Source: CAZYQW01 sp964649825
GTDB lineage: Bacteria > Planctomycetota > B15-G4 > JADJEK01
Length of the DNA stretch: 22,412 nucleotides
Reading direction: 5' to 3'
Assembly (NCBI GenBank): GCA_964649825.1
Contig: CAZYQW010000110.1
Coordinates: 1-22,412, forward strand
Shown: positions 14,334 through 22,316 of the stretch, one piece after another
Position numbering within the stretch: the first letter of the stretch is position 1
Layout of the letters: the number at the start of each line of letters is the position of its first letter
Notes under the pieces: model-generated
What the model was told of the DNA's origin: nothing
The model's input: the letters and a program-made list of their open reading frames with translations, nothing else
Databases searched by the model: none
Program-made: the position numbers and the translations under genes

Positions 14334-14963
14334 ATGAATTTCGATCCACGGCTCGATGACTGGCTGCGCGCAGCGGGTGCGGGATCCCGCGATGCGTGGG
14401 CGCTGTGCCTGCAGGCCATCGGCCCGAACGTCCGCGCCCTGGTTCACGCGTGCCTCGCCGGCGTTCCCGGAGTCAGGGACGTGGCCGAGGACGTGACGCA
14501 GGAGGCGCTGCTGTCCCTGGCCGCGGGTTTCACCGGCTTCCGCATCGAGGACGCGGCCCAGTTCTGGGCCGTGGCACGGGGGATTGCCCGCCACAAGGTC
14601 GCGGATCACTTCCGTCGCGAGAATCGGCCGTCGCGGCGCAAGCCCCGGCTCCAAGGATCCGCGACGCATCCCGACGTGTCGACGGTGTCGGACCTGTGGA
14701 GCAAGCTGTCCGCGTCCAGCCGCTCGCCTTCCTCTTCCGCCGCGTCGCGCGAGCTCTTTCGCATTCTGATCGAGGAACTCGGAGCACTCCCCGAGCACCA
14801 CCGCGAGGCGGTCGTCCTCGCGTTCTTCGAGGGTCTCAACACGACGGAGATGGGCCAGCGCTTTGGCATTTCGCGGGCCGCGGCGGCGAATCGGGTGGTG
14901 CGTGCGGTCGAGGCGCTCGAGGGACGGTGGAATCGCCGCATGGGCCGAGGGAGGGATGCGTGA
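14334..14963 (+). CDS. ECF-type RNA polymerase sigma factor
   Basis: The 209-residue protein starts at ATG 14334 behind a strong GGAGGGG. Region 2 (about 33-98) contains the core-binding motif AEDVTQEALLSLAAGF and the -10-reading helix AQFWAVARGIARHKVADHF. The linker (100-138) is long and serine-rich. Region 4 (about 148-197; LGALPEHHREAVVLAFFEGL, then TTEMGQRFGISRAAAANRVV) is the -35-reading helix-turn-helix. No anti-sigma gene is adjacent. Instead its stop overlaps the start of a membrane kinase (GTGA). In known planctomycete and actinobacterial cases, such linked kinases control the sigma factor by phosphorylation; that role here is inference. Confidence 0.9.
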   Translation: MNFDPRLDDWLRAAGAGSRDAWALCLQAIGPNVRALVHACLAGVPGVRDVAEDVTQEALLSLAAGFTGFRIEDAAQFWAVARGIARHKVADHFRRENRPSRRKPRLQGSATHPDVSTVSDLWSKLSASSRSPSSSAASRELFRILIEELGALPEHHREAVVLAFFEGLNTTEMGQRFGISRAAAANRVVRAVEALEGRWNRRMGRGRDA

Positions 14964-17680
14964 GCCGTGAGGAGGACGAGGACCTGGGTCTGGCGGAGCG
15001 CGTGGACGAGGCGCTCGAGCGCCTGCGCGGCGGGGAAGCCGCCGGCTTGAGCGAGCTCGTGGGCGCGTCCGTGCCGACGCCCTTGCTTGGCCTGCGCGGC
15101 CTGGCTCCGCCGCCGAGCGAGCCGCCGCCGCCAGCGGGCGTCCAGGTGGGCCGGTATCGGCTCCTCCGCGAGCTGGGCCGTGGCGGTATGGGCGTGGTCT
15201 ACGAGGCGGAGCAGGAGGGGCTTGCGCGCACCGTGGCGCTCAAGTTCATCCGGTCCGGCCGGCTCGCGGACGAGGCGGAGATCCGGCTGCTGCAGCGCGA
15301 GGCGCGCGCCTTGTCGAAGCTGCTCCACCCGGCGATCGTCCGCGTTCTCGAGGCCGGTGTCTCCGACGGCTGCCACTACGTGGCGATGGAGCGAGCGGAA
15401 GGCGTGCCTCTGACCGGTTGGCTCGCGAAGGCACCGCGCTCGCTCCACGAGCGGCTGGACCTTTTCGCCGCGCTGTGCGCCGCGCTCCACCACGCCCACG
15501 TACGCGGCGTGATCCACCGCGACCTCAAGCCCGCGAACGTCCTCGTGGACGAGACCGGCGCACCACATGTTCTCGACTTCGGCCTGGCGCGGCTCGTCGA
15601 GGGCGAGGAGTGCGGCGAGCCCTCGGCCACGCTCGCCGGCCGGTTCGCGGGGACCCTGCCGTGGATGAGCCCCGAGCAGGTGAAGGGCGGCGACGTCGAC
15701 GTCCGCTCGGACGTCTACTCCCTCGGGTTGCTGCTCTACCGGATGCTGACCGGCGCCGCGCCGTACGAGGTGCCTTCCGGCAGCCCCCTCGAGGGGGCGC
15801 GCGTGATCGCCGAGCAGCCGCCGCGGCGGCCACGCGAGCTCGACCCGACGCTTCCCCTCGACCTCGAGGCGATCGTGCTGAAGGCGCTCGAGAAGAACCC
15901 CGCGCGGCGCTACGCGGGCGCCGGCGATCTGGCAGCGGACGTCGAGCGCTTCCGCCGCCGCGAGCCCGTGACCGCGCGGGTCCCGAGCCCCATCTACCGC
16001 GCGGCGCTCTTCGCGCGGCGGCGACGGGGGTTGGTGGCGGCCGTGGCCGCGATGCTCGTCCTCGCGGTGGCGTCGTTTGCTGCCGTGCTCGCGGGATTGC
16101 AGGCAGCCCGCGACGAGGCTCGCCGGACCGCGTCGGTGCTTCAACTGCTGGTGGACTCCTGGTCCCAGATCGATCCGCGCCGCGCGGGTGGCCCGAACAC
16201 GGCGGCCCGCGAGCTGTTGGCGGTTTTCGTTCGGCTGGTGGAGGGGACTTCCGACCTCGAGATCGAGGCTCGGTTGCAGCTCACCCTGGGCAACGCGTTC
16301 GTGAAGTACGGGCTCTTCGCGGAGGCGGACCCGCACCTCGTGCGCGCGCTCGAGATCCAGCGCCGCTTGCACACGTCCGATCACGAGGATCTTGCCCGCG
16401 CGATCCGCAGCCTCGGCTTCCTGCGCCACGCGCAGGAACGCCACGAGGACGCGCTGCCGCTCAAGCGCGAGGCGGTCGAGATGCGCTTGCGCCTGTTCGG
16501 CGACGCGGCGCATCCCGACGTGTTGCAGAGCCGGGAAGAGCTCGCCGACCTGTTTCTGACGCAAGGCAACGTGGAGGACGCAATCGGTCTCTATCGGAGG
16601 AACGTGGAGACGCTCGAACGCGCCGCGGGAGCGTCGCCCGAGCGCCGGGCCGAGGTCCTGCTCGTGCTGGCGGAGGCGGTCGACGTCGCAGGACGACCGG
16701 CGGAGTCCCTGGAGCTGAAGGAGCGCGCGTTGACGTGCGTGGAGCAGGCAAGCTCGGTCGATCCGCTCGTGCGAGCGCGAGTCGTGAACCGCGTGGTACG
16801 GCATTGGGTGTGGGTGGAAAGGTTCGCCCAGGCGGACGCGCTGGTGCGCGCGGCGCTGGAGGAACTTGGCCCCGGCGACTCCCACCCCCTCGCGCGGAGC
16901 ACGTTGCTCGACGCGCTTGCGACGCTCGAGGGTCTTCAGGATCGCCCTGACCCGGCGCTCACGCTGCGCCGCGAGCAGAGGCGGCTGCTCACGCTGGCGT
17001 TGGGTGAGGACCACCTCGAGGTGATCGACGTCCTGCAGGCGGAGGCCAGACTGCTCGCGGATTCGGGTCGGCAGGAGGAGGCCGAGACCCTGCTTCAGTA
17101 CGCTTCCGTGCGCCTCGCAAGGCGTTCGGGATCAGAGCACTCCCACGCGGCGAGCCTCCTCGGAACGCAGGCCGTGTGCGCCATCGCGGCGGGGCAGCTC
17201 GAGCGGGCCGAGGAGTTGCTGAACGACGCCCTCGAGCGCTGCGGCGAGGACGGCAAGCCCGCGGAGCGGGTGCTCCTCTTGGCGCAGTCTCATGCGCTGG
17301 CGCTCGCCGCGAACGACCCAGCGCGGGCGAAGGCCGCCGCGGAGCGCGCGTTCCACGAGGCGGCCACCCGCCTCGGCGAACGCCATTCGTTGACGCAGCA
17401 GATGCTCGTCCGTTGCGGCAGCGCGAGCCTCGACGTCGGGCGTTTCGCCGAGGCCCTCGAGCGCTTCGAACAGGTGGACGATCTTGCGGGGTACCTCGGT
17501 GAGTCCTTGAGGGAGGATGGAATCGCCTTGCACCTGGGAAAGGCACGCGCCCACGAGGCTCTCGGCCGACCCGCCGAAGCGCGTCGCTTGCTCGAACGGT
17601 TGCTGCTCCTGCTTCCCCAGGAACATCCGGAAGGAGCGAACATCCGCCGCCGGCTCGCCGCGCTTCCTCTCGGCGAATGA
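14960..17680 (+). CDS. Membrane Ser/Thr protein kinase with TPR sensor region
   Basis: The 906-residue protein starts at GTG 14960 inside the sigma stop. A short N-terminal region (1-64) ends in a Pro-rich stretch. The Hanks-type kinase domain (about 66-335) is complete: glycine loop GRGGMGVVYEAE (73-84), K95 in VALKF, HRDLKPAN (186-193, D188), DFGLAR (206-211), and SPEQ in place of APE (237-240). One membrane helix (about 357-379) follows. The rest (about 385-906) is helical TPR-like repeats, e.g. LTLGNAFVKYGLFAEADPHL, RSLGFLRHAQERHEDALPLK, ARAHEALGRPAEARRLLERL. By convention the kinase is cytoplasmic and the TPR part lies outside, as a protein-binding sensor or scaffold. The target may be the linked sigma factor. 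Confidence 0.92.
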   Translation: MSREEDEDLGLAERVDEALERLRGGEAAGLSELVGASVPTPLLGLRGLAPPPSEPPPPAGVQVGRYRLLRELGRGGMGVVYEAEQEGLARTVALKFIRSGRLADEAEIRLLQREARALSKLLHPAIVRVLEAGVSDGCHYVAMERAEGVPLTGWLAKAPRSLHERLDLFAALCAALHHAHVRGVIHRDLKPANVLVDETGAPHVLDFGLARLVEGEECGEPSATLAGRFAGTLPWMSPEQVKGGDVDVRSDVYSLGLLLYRMLTGAAPYEVPSGSPLEGARVIAEQPPRRPRELDPTLPLDLEAIVLKALEKNPARRYAGAGDLAADVERFRRREPVTARVPSPIYRAALFARRRRGLVAAVAAMLVLAVASFAAVLAGLQAARDEARRTASVLQLLVDSWSQIDPRRAGGPNTAARELLAVFVRLVEGTSDLEIEARLQLTLGNAFVKYGLFAEADPHLVRALEIQRRLHTSDHEDLARAIRSLGFLRHAQERHEDALPLKREAVEMRLRLFGDAAHPDVLQSREELADLFLTQGNVEDAIGLYRRNVETLERAAGASPERRAEVLLVLAEAVDVAGRPAESLELKERALTCVEQASSVDPLVRARVVNRVVRHWVWVERFAQADALVRAALEELGPGDSHPLARSTLLDALATLEGLQDRPDPALTLRREQRRLLTLALGEDHLEVIDVLQAEARLLADSGRQEEAETLLQYASVRLARRSGSEHSHAASLLGTQAVCAIAAGQLERAEELLNDALERCGEDGKPAERVLLLAQSHALALAANDPARAKAAAERAFHEAATRLGERHSLTQQMLVRCGSASLDVGRFAEALERFEQVDDLAGYLGESLREDGIALHLGKARAHEALGRPAEARRLLERLLLLLPQEHPEGANIRRRLAALPLGE

Positions 17681-17965
17681 CGGATGCGCCGGCGTCCGCG
17701 ACGCGGCGCGATCGGAACCTCGCCATCGAGATCTCCGAGCCCGCGGATCCCGACGTCATCCGCGCTTCGTGGAAGAGCAAGGTGCGTCGGCGCTCCGACC
17801 GATCGCCAACGAGCGCGCGGTCGACCAGGTGAAGTTCCGCGAGTGCATCCCCGATGCCCTTCTGGTGCGCATGCTCTTCGCGCGATTGCGCGACGACGCT
17901 GCGTTGGAAGCGACGATACGGCTGGCGAGGCGCGTCGATGCGACAGGGTCGGTGATCGCCGTCGA
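17677..17965 (+). pseudogene. Gene fragment, frame broken; possibly from an Lhr-like helicase C-terminus
   Basis: An ATG at 17677 overlaps the kinase stop and opens a frame reading MTDAPASATRRDRNLAIEIS, then EPADPDVIRASWKSKV, before turning into arginine-rich shadow. A natural-looking continuation lies in another frame from about 17793: LRPIANERAVDQVKFRECIP, then DALLVRMLFARLRDDAALEA. The 'NERAxxxxKFxExxPxxL..RLxD' pattern reminds me of the C-terminal part of Lhr-type DEAD helicases, but this is memory, not a search. The two pieces join if one base is lost or gained near 17780-17795. The frame then dissolves before 18000. I read it as a decayed fragment. Confidence 0.4.
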
Positions 17966-17980
17966 TCGTCAACGCGGACG

Positions 17981-18253
17981 AAGCAGTGCGCCAAGACGCC
18001 AGCCTTCGCGCCGCTCTTCTTCGTGGTCGGCATCAAGGCGCATCCCACGCAGGTCCTGGGAGGCGTCCTCGTGCCCGTTCCGCGGTTGGTCTTCACCGGC
18101 CTCTCGAGCGACGCCGGCGGCGGATTCAGCCTCCCGGTGACGGCCGGAGCGACGGGGACCAAGCCTCCGGCGATCGCGCTGGTGCAGGTCCTCGTGCCAA
18201 GCGGCGGCACGGTCGAGTTCAGCAACGCGATCGAGGTCACCATCGCCCGCTGA
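17981..18253 (+). pseudogene. C-terminal remnant of a secreted protein
   Basis: From about 17981 to the stop at 18253 a frame reads CAKTPAFAPLFFVVGIKAHP, then GGVLVPVPRLVFTGLSSDAG and ends VEFSNAIEVTIAR. This matches in style the glycine/proline-rich terminal domain of the FG-GAP and IPT/TIG proteins here. No signal peptide or upstream domain is attached; the frame before it is arginine-rich shadow. It is most likely the tail left after loss of the rest of a surface-protein gene. Confidence 0.5.
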
Positions 18254-18262
18254 GCGCGGGCG
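18244..18262 (+). terminator. Hairpin across the remnant's stop codon, no T-run
   Basis: CGCCCGC (18244-18250) and GCGGGCG (18256-18262) form a perfect 7-bp stem with loop TGAGC, which includes the stop codon. No T-rich tract follows, so it would be at best a weak or factor-assisted terminator. Confidence 0.3.
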
Positions 18263-18590
18263 TCTCGAGCCGGCGAACCCGCCTCTCCCGGGACCGGTAC
18301 AGCACGAACGCCGCGACGGCGCCGAGCGCCGCGCCGCCGCGAGTGCTTCCTCGGGCGAAGATCGCGCTGCCGGGAAGTCTCGAGGTTCCGTCCGCCGACG
18401 TCGTCGTCGCCCACCCCACGTTCGAGGCCCTGCGTGGCCCCCGGCCGAACTTTCCACGCAACGTCGACGATCTCGACTCGAAAATGGCGGAGCTCCGCTC
18501 CCATCGTCGTTTTGCTTCTTGACCATTGGTGTCAGCGTCTCCTGCATTCGCGAGGGAGGCGAGCGACCTAAGTTCCGGGGGGATTGTCCG
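18263..18590. promoter_or_regulatory. Upstream region of sigma/kinase operon 2
   Basis: I see no supportable gene in these 328 bases. They contain the perfect palindrome GCGGAGCTCCGC (18487-18498), similar to the dyad upstream of the first sigma gene. TTGACC at 18519-18524 is a possible -35, followed after 18 bases by a poor -10 (TGCATT, 18543-18548). The sigma start is at 18591, behind a GGGGGG run. Confidence 0.35.
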
Positions 18591-19175
18591 ATGCAGAACG
18601 AAACGTCGGCGCTGGACGAGTTGATTCAGCGTTGTCGACGTGGAGATGCGAATGCAAAACGCGAGCTCGTCGTGGCGACCTACGAGAACCTCTATCGGCA
18701 CGCACGCCGTCTCATGGGGTTTCAACGGAGGAACCACTCGCTGCAAGCGACCGGCCTCGTTGGAGAGCTGATCGTCCGCTTGCAGAACCTGGATTGGGAG
18801 GGGATTCGGGACGCCGGCCACTTCCTGAAGTACTCATCGCAAGCGATGAAGACGATTCTCATGGACTATGCCAAGACGAGGAATCGAGAGAAGCGCGGCG
18901 GGGGAACCCTACCCGTGGCGTTGGATGAGATCGGCCCGGTCGTCGTGCTGTACGAACGACAGGTGGATCTCCTCGATCTCGACGGGGCGCTCCAGGATCT
19001 CGCCGCGATCGACCCGCGATCCGCGGAGATCCTGGAGATGACCTACTTCGGTCGATATCGAGCCGACGAGGTGGCGGTAGCACTCGGAGTCTCGACTCGC
19101 ACGGTCGAGCGGCGGCTCGAGTTCGCGCGATCGTGGTTGCGGGGACGGCTCCGCGGGAAGGGAAGCCGATCGTGA
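18591..19175 (+). CDS. ECF-type sigma factor, PF07638 (Sigma70_ECF) style
   Basis: The 194-residue protein starts at ATG 18591. The pattern is that of the planctomycete/acidobacterial PF07638 group: LYRHARRLMGFQRRNHSLQA (34-53), GLVGELIVRLQNLDW (55-69), then FLKYSSQAMKTILMDYAKTR (78-97) and the basic REKRGGG. Region 4 (about 127-187) reads LDLDGALQDLAAIDPRSAEI, then FGRYRADEVAVALGVSTRTV and ERRLEFARSWL. It belongs to a different subgroup from the sigma factor at 14334, so the two modules are not a recent tandem duplication. Its stop overlaps the following kinase start as GTGA. No anti-sigma gene is present. Confidence 0.9.
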   Translation: MQNETSALDELIQRCRRGDANAKRELVVATYENLYRHARRLMGFQRRNHSLQATGLVGELIVRLQNLDWEGIRDAGHFLKYSSQAMKTILMDYAKTRNREKRGGGTLPVALDEIGPVVVLYERQVDLLDLDGALQDLAAIDPRSAEILEMTYFGRYRADEVAVALGVSTRTVERRLEFARSWLRGRLRGKGSRS

Positions 19176-21685
19176 ACTGGGAACTGGTGGTGGACGTGTT
19201 CGGGGAGGCGCTCGAACACGAAGTCGAATCGCGGGACCGTTTCGTGCGCGAGAGATGCGCGAATCACGAGAGTGAATATCGTGAGGTCCTCCGGCTGCTT
19301 CAGTTGCACCGGGACGACGAGTTCCTTCGGCCTCCGGAGCCCGAAGCCCTGCCGCCGCCCCCTTACCTGGGGGCGGACCGGCGGCTCGGCGACTTCGAGC
19401 TGATCGAGGAGATCGGCTCGGGCGCGACGGCGCGTGTGTTTCGCGCGCGGCAGGTCTCGCTCGAACGGGAAGTCGCGCTGAAGGTGCTCGAGCCCGAGAG
19501 CCGGGTTTCGAGGTCGGCGAGCGAGCGGTTCCGGCGGGGTGCGTCGGCCGCGGCGCGCCTGGAGCATCCGAACGTCGTTCCCATCTTCTCCGTCGACGAG
19601 CAGCACGGCGTCCACTTCTTCGCGATGGGTTTGATTCGCGGGGAGACGCTGGAGCATCGGCTCGAGCGAGCGCGCGTCCTGAACGAAGCCGGTGATTTCG
19701 ACGCGTTTGGCGAGCTTCGCATCGCCTGGGTCGCGCGCGTGGTCGAGAAGATCGCGCGAGCGCTCGAGGTCGCCCACGTCGCAGGGCTGGTTCACCGCGA
19801 CGTCAAGCCCGGCAACGTGCTCATCGATGAAGAAGGAGAGCCGCACGTCGTCGACTTCGGTCTCGCGCACGAGCTCGATCGGGAGAGCCTCGATCAGACC
19901 GGCATGCTGTACGGCACTCCGTTCTACATGAGCCCCGAGCAGGTCGGCGGCGATTCGTCAGGGATCGACGCGCGAACGGACGTCTTCGCCATCGGCGTGG
20001 TTCTCTACGAGATGCTCACACTGGAACGACCGTTCGACGGGGCGAACCATTTCGAGCTGATCCGAGCGATCGAGCGGAGCGAGCCCGTGCCGGTGCGCGA
20101 GCGCCGGGCCGACGTGCCGCGCGATCTCGAGGTCGTCTGCCACAAGGCGCTCGAGAAGGATCCGAAACGCCGCTACCAGAGCGCGCGGGAGCTCGCCGAT
20201 GACCTGGAGCGGTTCCGGAACCATCGTTCGATTCGCGCCAAGCCGCCGACCTTGGCCGACCAGACCGAGAAGTTCCTGCGTCGGCGTCGCGTCGAGGTCG
20301 TGGTCGTGGCGATCGTCCTCGCGTTGCTCGTCGCCGTCTTCCTCGTCACTTGGACCATGAACGAGCGCGAGCGCCTCGAGCGAGAGATTGCACCGATCGA
20401 GCGCTTCGTGGATTCCGGCTGGAGGTTCGACCTGTCGGAGCTCAAGCACGTGCAACGCGCGATCGATCGGCTCGACCCCCAGCACTTGTCAACGGCGCGC
20501 ACGCAGCTCGTCGCGGACGCGCGCACGAAGCTCGCTGACGTGCGCACCGAGTTGGAGAGTCGTATGGGCCGGGTCCTGGAGCGTGGCTTCGAGGCGGCGG
20601 CGTTCAGCGTCGGCTCGGACGAGGAGGACGCGCCGAGTCTCGGGGACGTCGTCCTCGGAGCCCTCGTAGGCGAGGAACGGAACGATCCGGAGTCCTTGAA
20701 CGACTTGCTGAACCCGCGTCTCACCATCGACACCGAGCCCGGCGCGACGGTGCGGCTCTTCCGCAATGCACCGTCCACGGGGGTCGTCGTCGGCGATCCG
20801 ATCGAGCTCGGGAGCGAAGTGAAGTCGAAGCCGATCCCGCCCGGCTACTATCGCATCCACGTGCGCGCACCGGACGGCCGGTCGAACGAGCTGACCCGAG
20901 TCATCGTGACGCCGCGCAAGGGGCACGAATTCACGGTGCCGCTGCGGGCGATCGACGAGGTGACGAGGGACATGGTGCTCGTCGCGTCCGGGCCGTTCGT
21001 TTTCGGCATGGGAGAGAATGACGAGAACTACGGCGAAGGAGCGGCGAATCTCGCCGATGCGTTCTGGATCGATCGCAGCGAGGTCTCGAACGCCGAGTAT
21101 CGGAGGTTCGTCGAAGAGACCGGCTACCCGCCTCCACGGCATTGGAAGGGTCGCTACGACGCGAGCTGGGGACCACTTCCCGTCGTGAACGTGTCCGCGG
21201 ACGACGCCGAAGCGTACGCCCTGTGGGCCGGCAAGCGCCTGCCGACCGCGTGGGAGTGGCAGCGCGCGGCGCGCGACACGGACGGCCGCCGATACCCGTG
21301 GGGAAGCGACGGCACCGACCTTGCGAATCGTGCCGTGATCGGCCCGAGCGACATCACGCAAGCGATCGGCACCGGACGCTACGACGACGCGGTCTGGTCC
21401 CTCTATGCGTCCAAGGTCATGGCGGTCGATATCGAGACCCTTGATCGGAGCCCGGTTGGTATGCTCCATTCCCTTGGGAACGTGAAAGAGTGGACGGAGA
21501 CCAGATTCCGCGAAGCCCAACCGGACGGAACCACCCTGGTGATTCCGCGTCAGCGGCTCATCTTGGGAGGTTCCTGGACCTTGCCTCCGGAGCTTTGCCA
21601 GCTCGTCTCCTACTCACCTGCGCCGGCCAGCTTGCTGGAGTACTCGATCGGATTCAGGTGCGCTCGCAGCGCTGATCGTCAGTGA
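19172..21685 (+). CDS. Membrane Ser/Thr kinase fused to PEGA-like and FGE/SUMF1-like domains
   Basis: The 837-residue protein starts at GTG 19172, overlapping the sigma stop. Residues 1-52 (WELVVDVFGEALEHEVESRD..) form a helical N-terminal module common in kinases linked to PF07638 sigma factors. The kinase domain (about 74-350) is complete: GSGATARVF (82-90), K104 in VALKV, HRDVKPGN (208-215, D210), DFGLAH (228-233), SPEQ (254-257). A membrane helix follows at about 374-394, then a helical stalk (to about 475), a PEGA-like beta domain (about 518-590; TIDTEPGATVRLFRNAPSTG), and an FGE-sulfatase/SUMF1-like domain (about 600-837; DAFWIDRSEVSNAEYRRFVE, LPTAWEWQRAARDT, RYPWG, LGGSWTLPP, SIGFRCARS). 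I cannot identify the catalytic cysteine pair of true formylglycine-generating enzymes, so the last domain is probably a binding module. Confidence 0.92.
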   Translation: MNWELVVDVFGEALEHEVESRDRFVRERCANHESEYREVLRLLQLHRDDEFLRPPEPEALPPPPYLGADRRLGDFELIEEIGSGATARVFRARQVSLEREVALKVLEPESRVSRSASERFRRGASAAARLEHPNVVPIFSVDEQHGVHFFAMGLIRGETLEHRLERARVLNEAGDFDAFGELRIAWVARVVEKIARALEVAHVAGLVHRDVKPGNVLIDEEGEPHVVDFGLAHELDRESLDQTGMLYGTPFYMSPEQVGGDSSGIDARTDVFAIGVVLYEMLTLERPFDGANHFELIRAIERSEPVPVRERRADVPRDLEVVCHKALEKDPKRRYQSARELADDLERFRNHRSIRAKPPTLADQTEKFLRRRRVEVVVVAIVLALLVAVFLVTWTMNERERLEREIAPIERFVDSGWRFDLSELKHVQRAIDRLDPQHLSTARTQLVADARTKLADVRTELESRMGRVLERGFEAAAFSVGSDEEDAPSLGDVVLGALVGEERNDPESLNDLLNPRLTIDTEPGATVRLFRNAPSTGVVVGDPIELGSEVKSKPIPPGYYRIHVRAPDGRSNELTRVIVTPRKGHEFTVPLRAIDEVTRDMVLVASGPFVFGMGENDENYGEGAANLADAFWIDRSEVSNAEYRRFVEETGYPPPRHWKGRYDASWGPLPVVNVSADDAEAYALWAGKRLPTAWEWQRAARDTDGRRYPWGSDGTDLANRAVIGPSDITQAIGTGRYDDAVWSLYASKVMAVDIETLDRSPVGMLHSLGNVKEWTETRFREAQPDGTTLVIPRQRLILGGSWTLPPELCQLVSYSPAPASLLEYSIGFRCARSADRQ

Positions 21686-21715
21686 CGGAAACTCGGACGA
21701 GACCACGGAGAGCGA

Positions 21716-22270
21716 ATGAAGCCAGACCTCGCGCGAACCAATGCAACTCCGAACCAAGGGGCCGAGCACCCGATCATCGTGCGATTGGGATGGTCCTATC
21801 CGCTCTGCAAGATGGACGACGCCGTGCGCGCGGACTCGAACGAGAAGATCAACGCGTATCTCGATGGCGTGATCGACGGGGGATACCTCGCGGAGATCAA
21901 GAAGGGAATCGAGTTCGCCTCCTTCACGCCGTTCTGCGAGCATGAGCTCTTCGCGGCCGTCGACGCTCAGATCGCGCGTTTGAACCACGCTTACCGGCTC
22001 AAGACGAAATCGAAGGAGCCTTTCCTCTCTCCGATGGAACGGGTCGCGACCGGCACACCGGACGTGGGCTACCTGCATTACGTGTACATCGACGGAAAGA
22101 GCGTTTGCGTCGGACAGCTCGCGCTCTACCTGGCCGGCGCGATCGATCCGGCGACGAGCCGGAAGGCGCCGGCCGAGCCGTGGGGATACGACCTGAAGAG
22201 TTGGAAGGTCCAGTTCTGGCTCGGGATCGGACCGAAGCTGACGGCGGGCGGCCCGACGCTCCACTCCTGA
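21716..22270 (+). CDS. Hypothetical protein, third gene of sigma/kinase operon 2
   Basis: The 184-residue protein starts at ATG 21716, with GGAGAGCG just upstream, 30 bases after the kinase stop, so co-transcription is likely. It has no signal peptide or membrane helix and should be cytoplasmic. Visible stretches are EHPIIVRLGWSYPLCKMDDA, FASFTPFCEHELFAAVDAQI (mid-protein), TPDVGYLHYVYIDGKSVCVG (a strand pair), and a C-terminal DLKSWKVQFWLGIGPKLTAG. The alternation of helix and strand suggests one compact alpha/beta domain. I do not recognise the family and see no catalytic motif. Position suggests an effector or adaptor of the kinase module. Confidence 0.75.
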   Translation: MKPDLARTNATPNQGAEHPIIVRLGWSYPLCKMDDAVRADSNEKINAYLDGVIDGGYLAEIKKGIEFASFTPFCEHELFAAVDAQIARLNHAYRLKTKSKEPFLSPMERVATGTPDVGYLHYVYIDGKSVCVGQLALYLAGAIDPATSRKAPAEPWGYDLKSWKVQFWLGIGPKLTAGGPTLHS

Positions 22271-22287
22271 GCCCGGACGATTCAGTG

Positions 22288-22316
22288 CGCCAAGACGGGC
22301 GGAGACGCCCTTGGCG
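22288..22316 (+). terminator. Bulged hairpin after sigma/kinase operon 2
   Basis: CGCCAA (22288-22293) pairs with TTGGCG (22311-22316), and GGGCG (22297-22301) with CGCCC (22306-22310), leaving a 3-base bulge (GAC) and a 4-base loop. It lies 18 bases after the last stop of the operon. No T-run follows, so termination is plausible but not certain. Confidence 0.4.

Noticed and set aside
14606..17014. Long leftward open frame opposite the TPR kinase gene
   Set aside because: High GC keeps antisense frames open; the + strand encodes a complete kinase with all its motifs, while the antisense product is repetitive His/Arg/Gln-rich sequence.
18237..18821. Leftward open frame ending in a hydrophobic, Arg-rich C-terminus resembling a sorting signal
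   Set aside because: Much of it is antisense to the second sigma gene, there is no signal peptide at its start, and the rest has no natural protein features.
17984..22297. Shared CAGTGCGCCAAGACG at about 17984-17998 and 22283-22297
   Set aside because: The match is short and stops at once on both sides; in DNA of this composition one such match in 22 kb is not remarkable.
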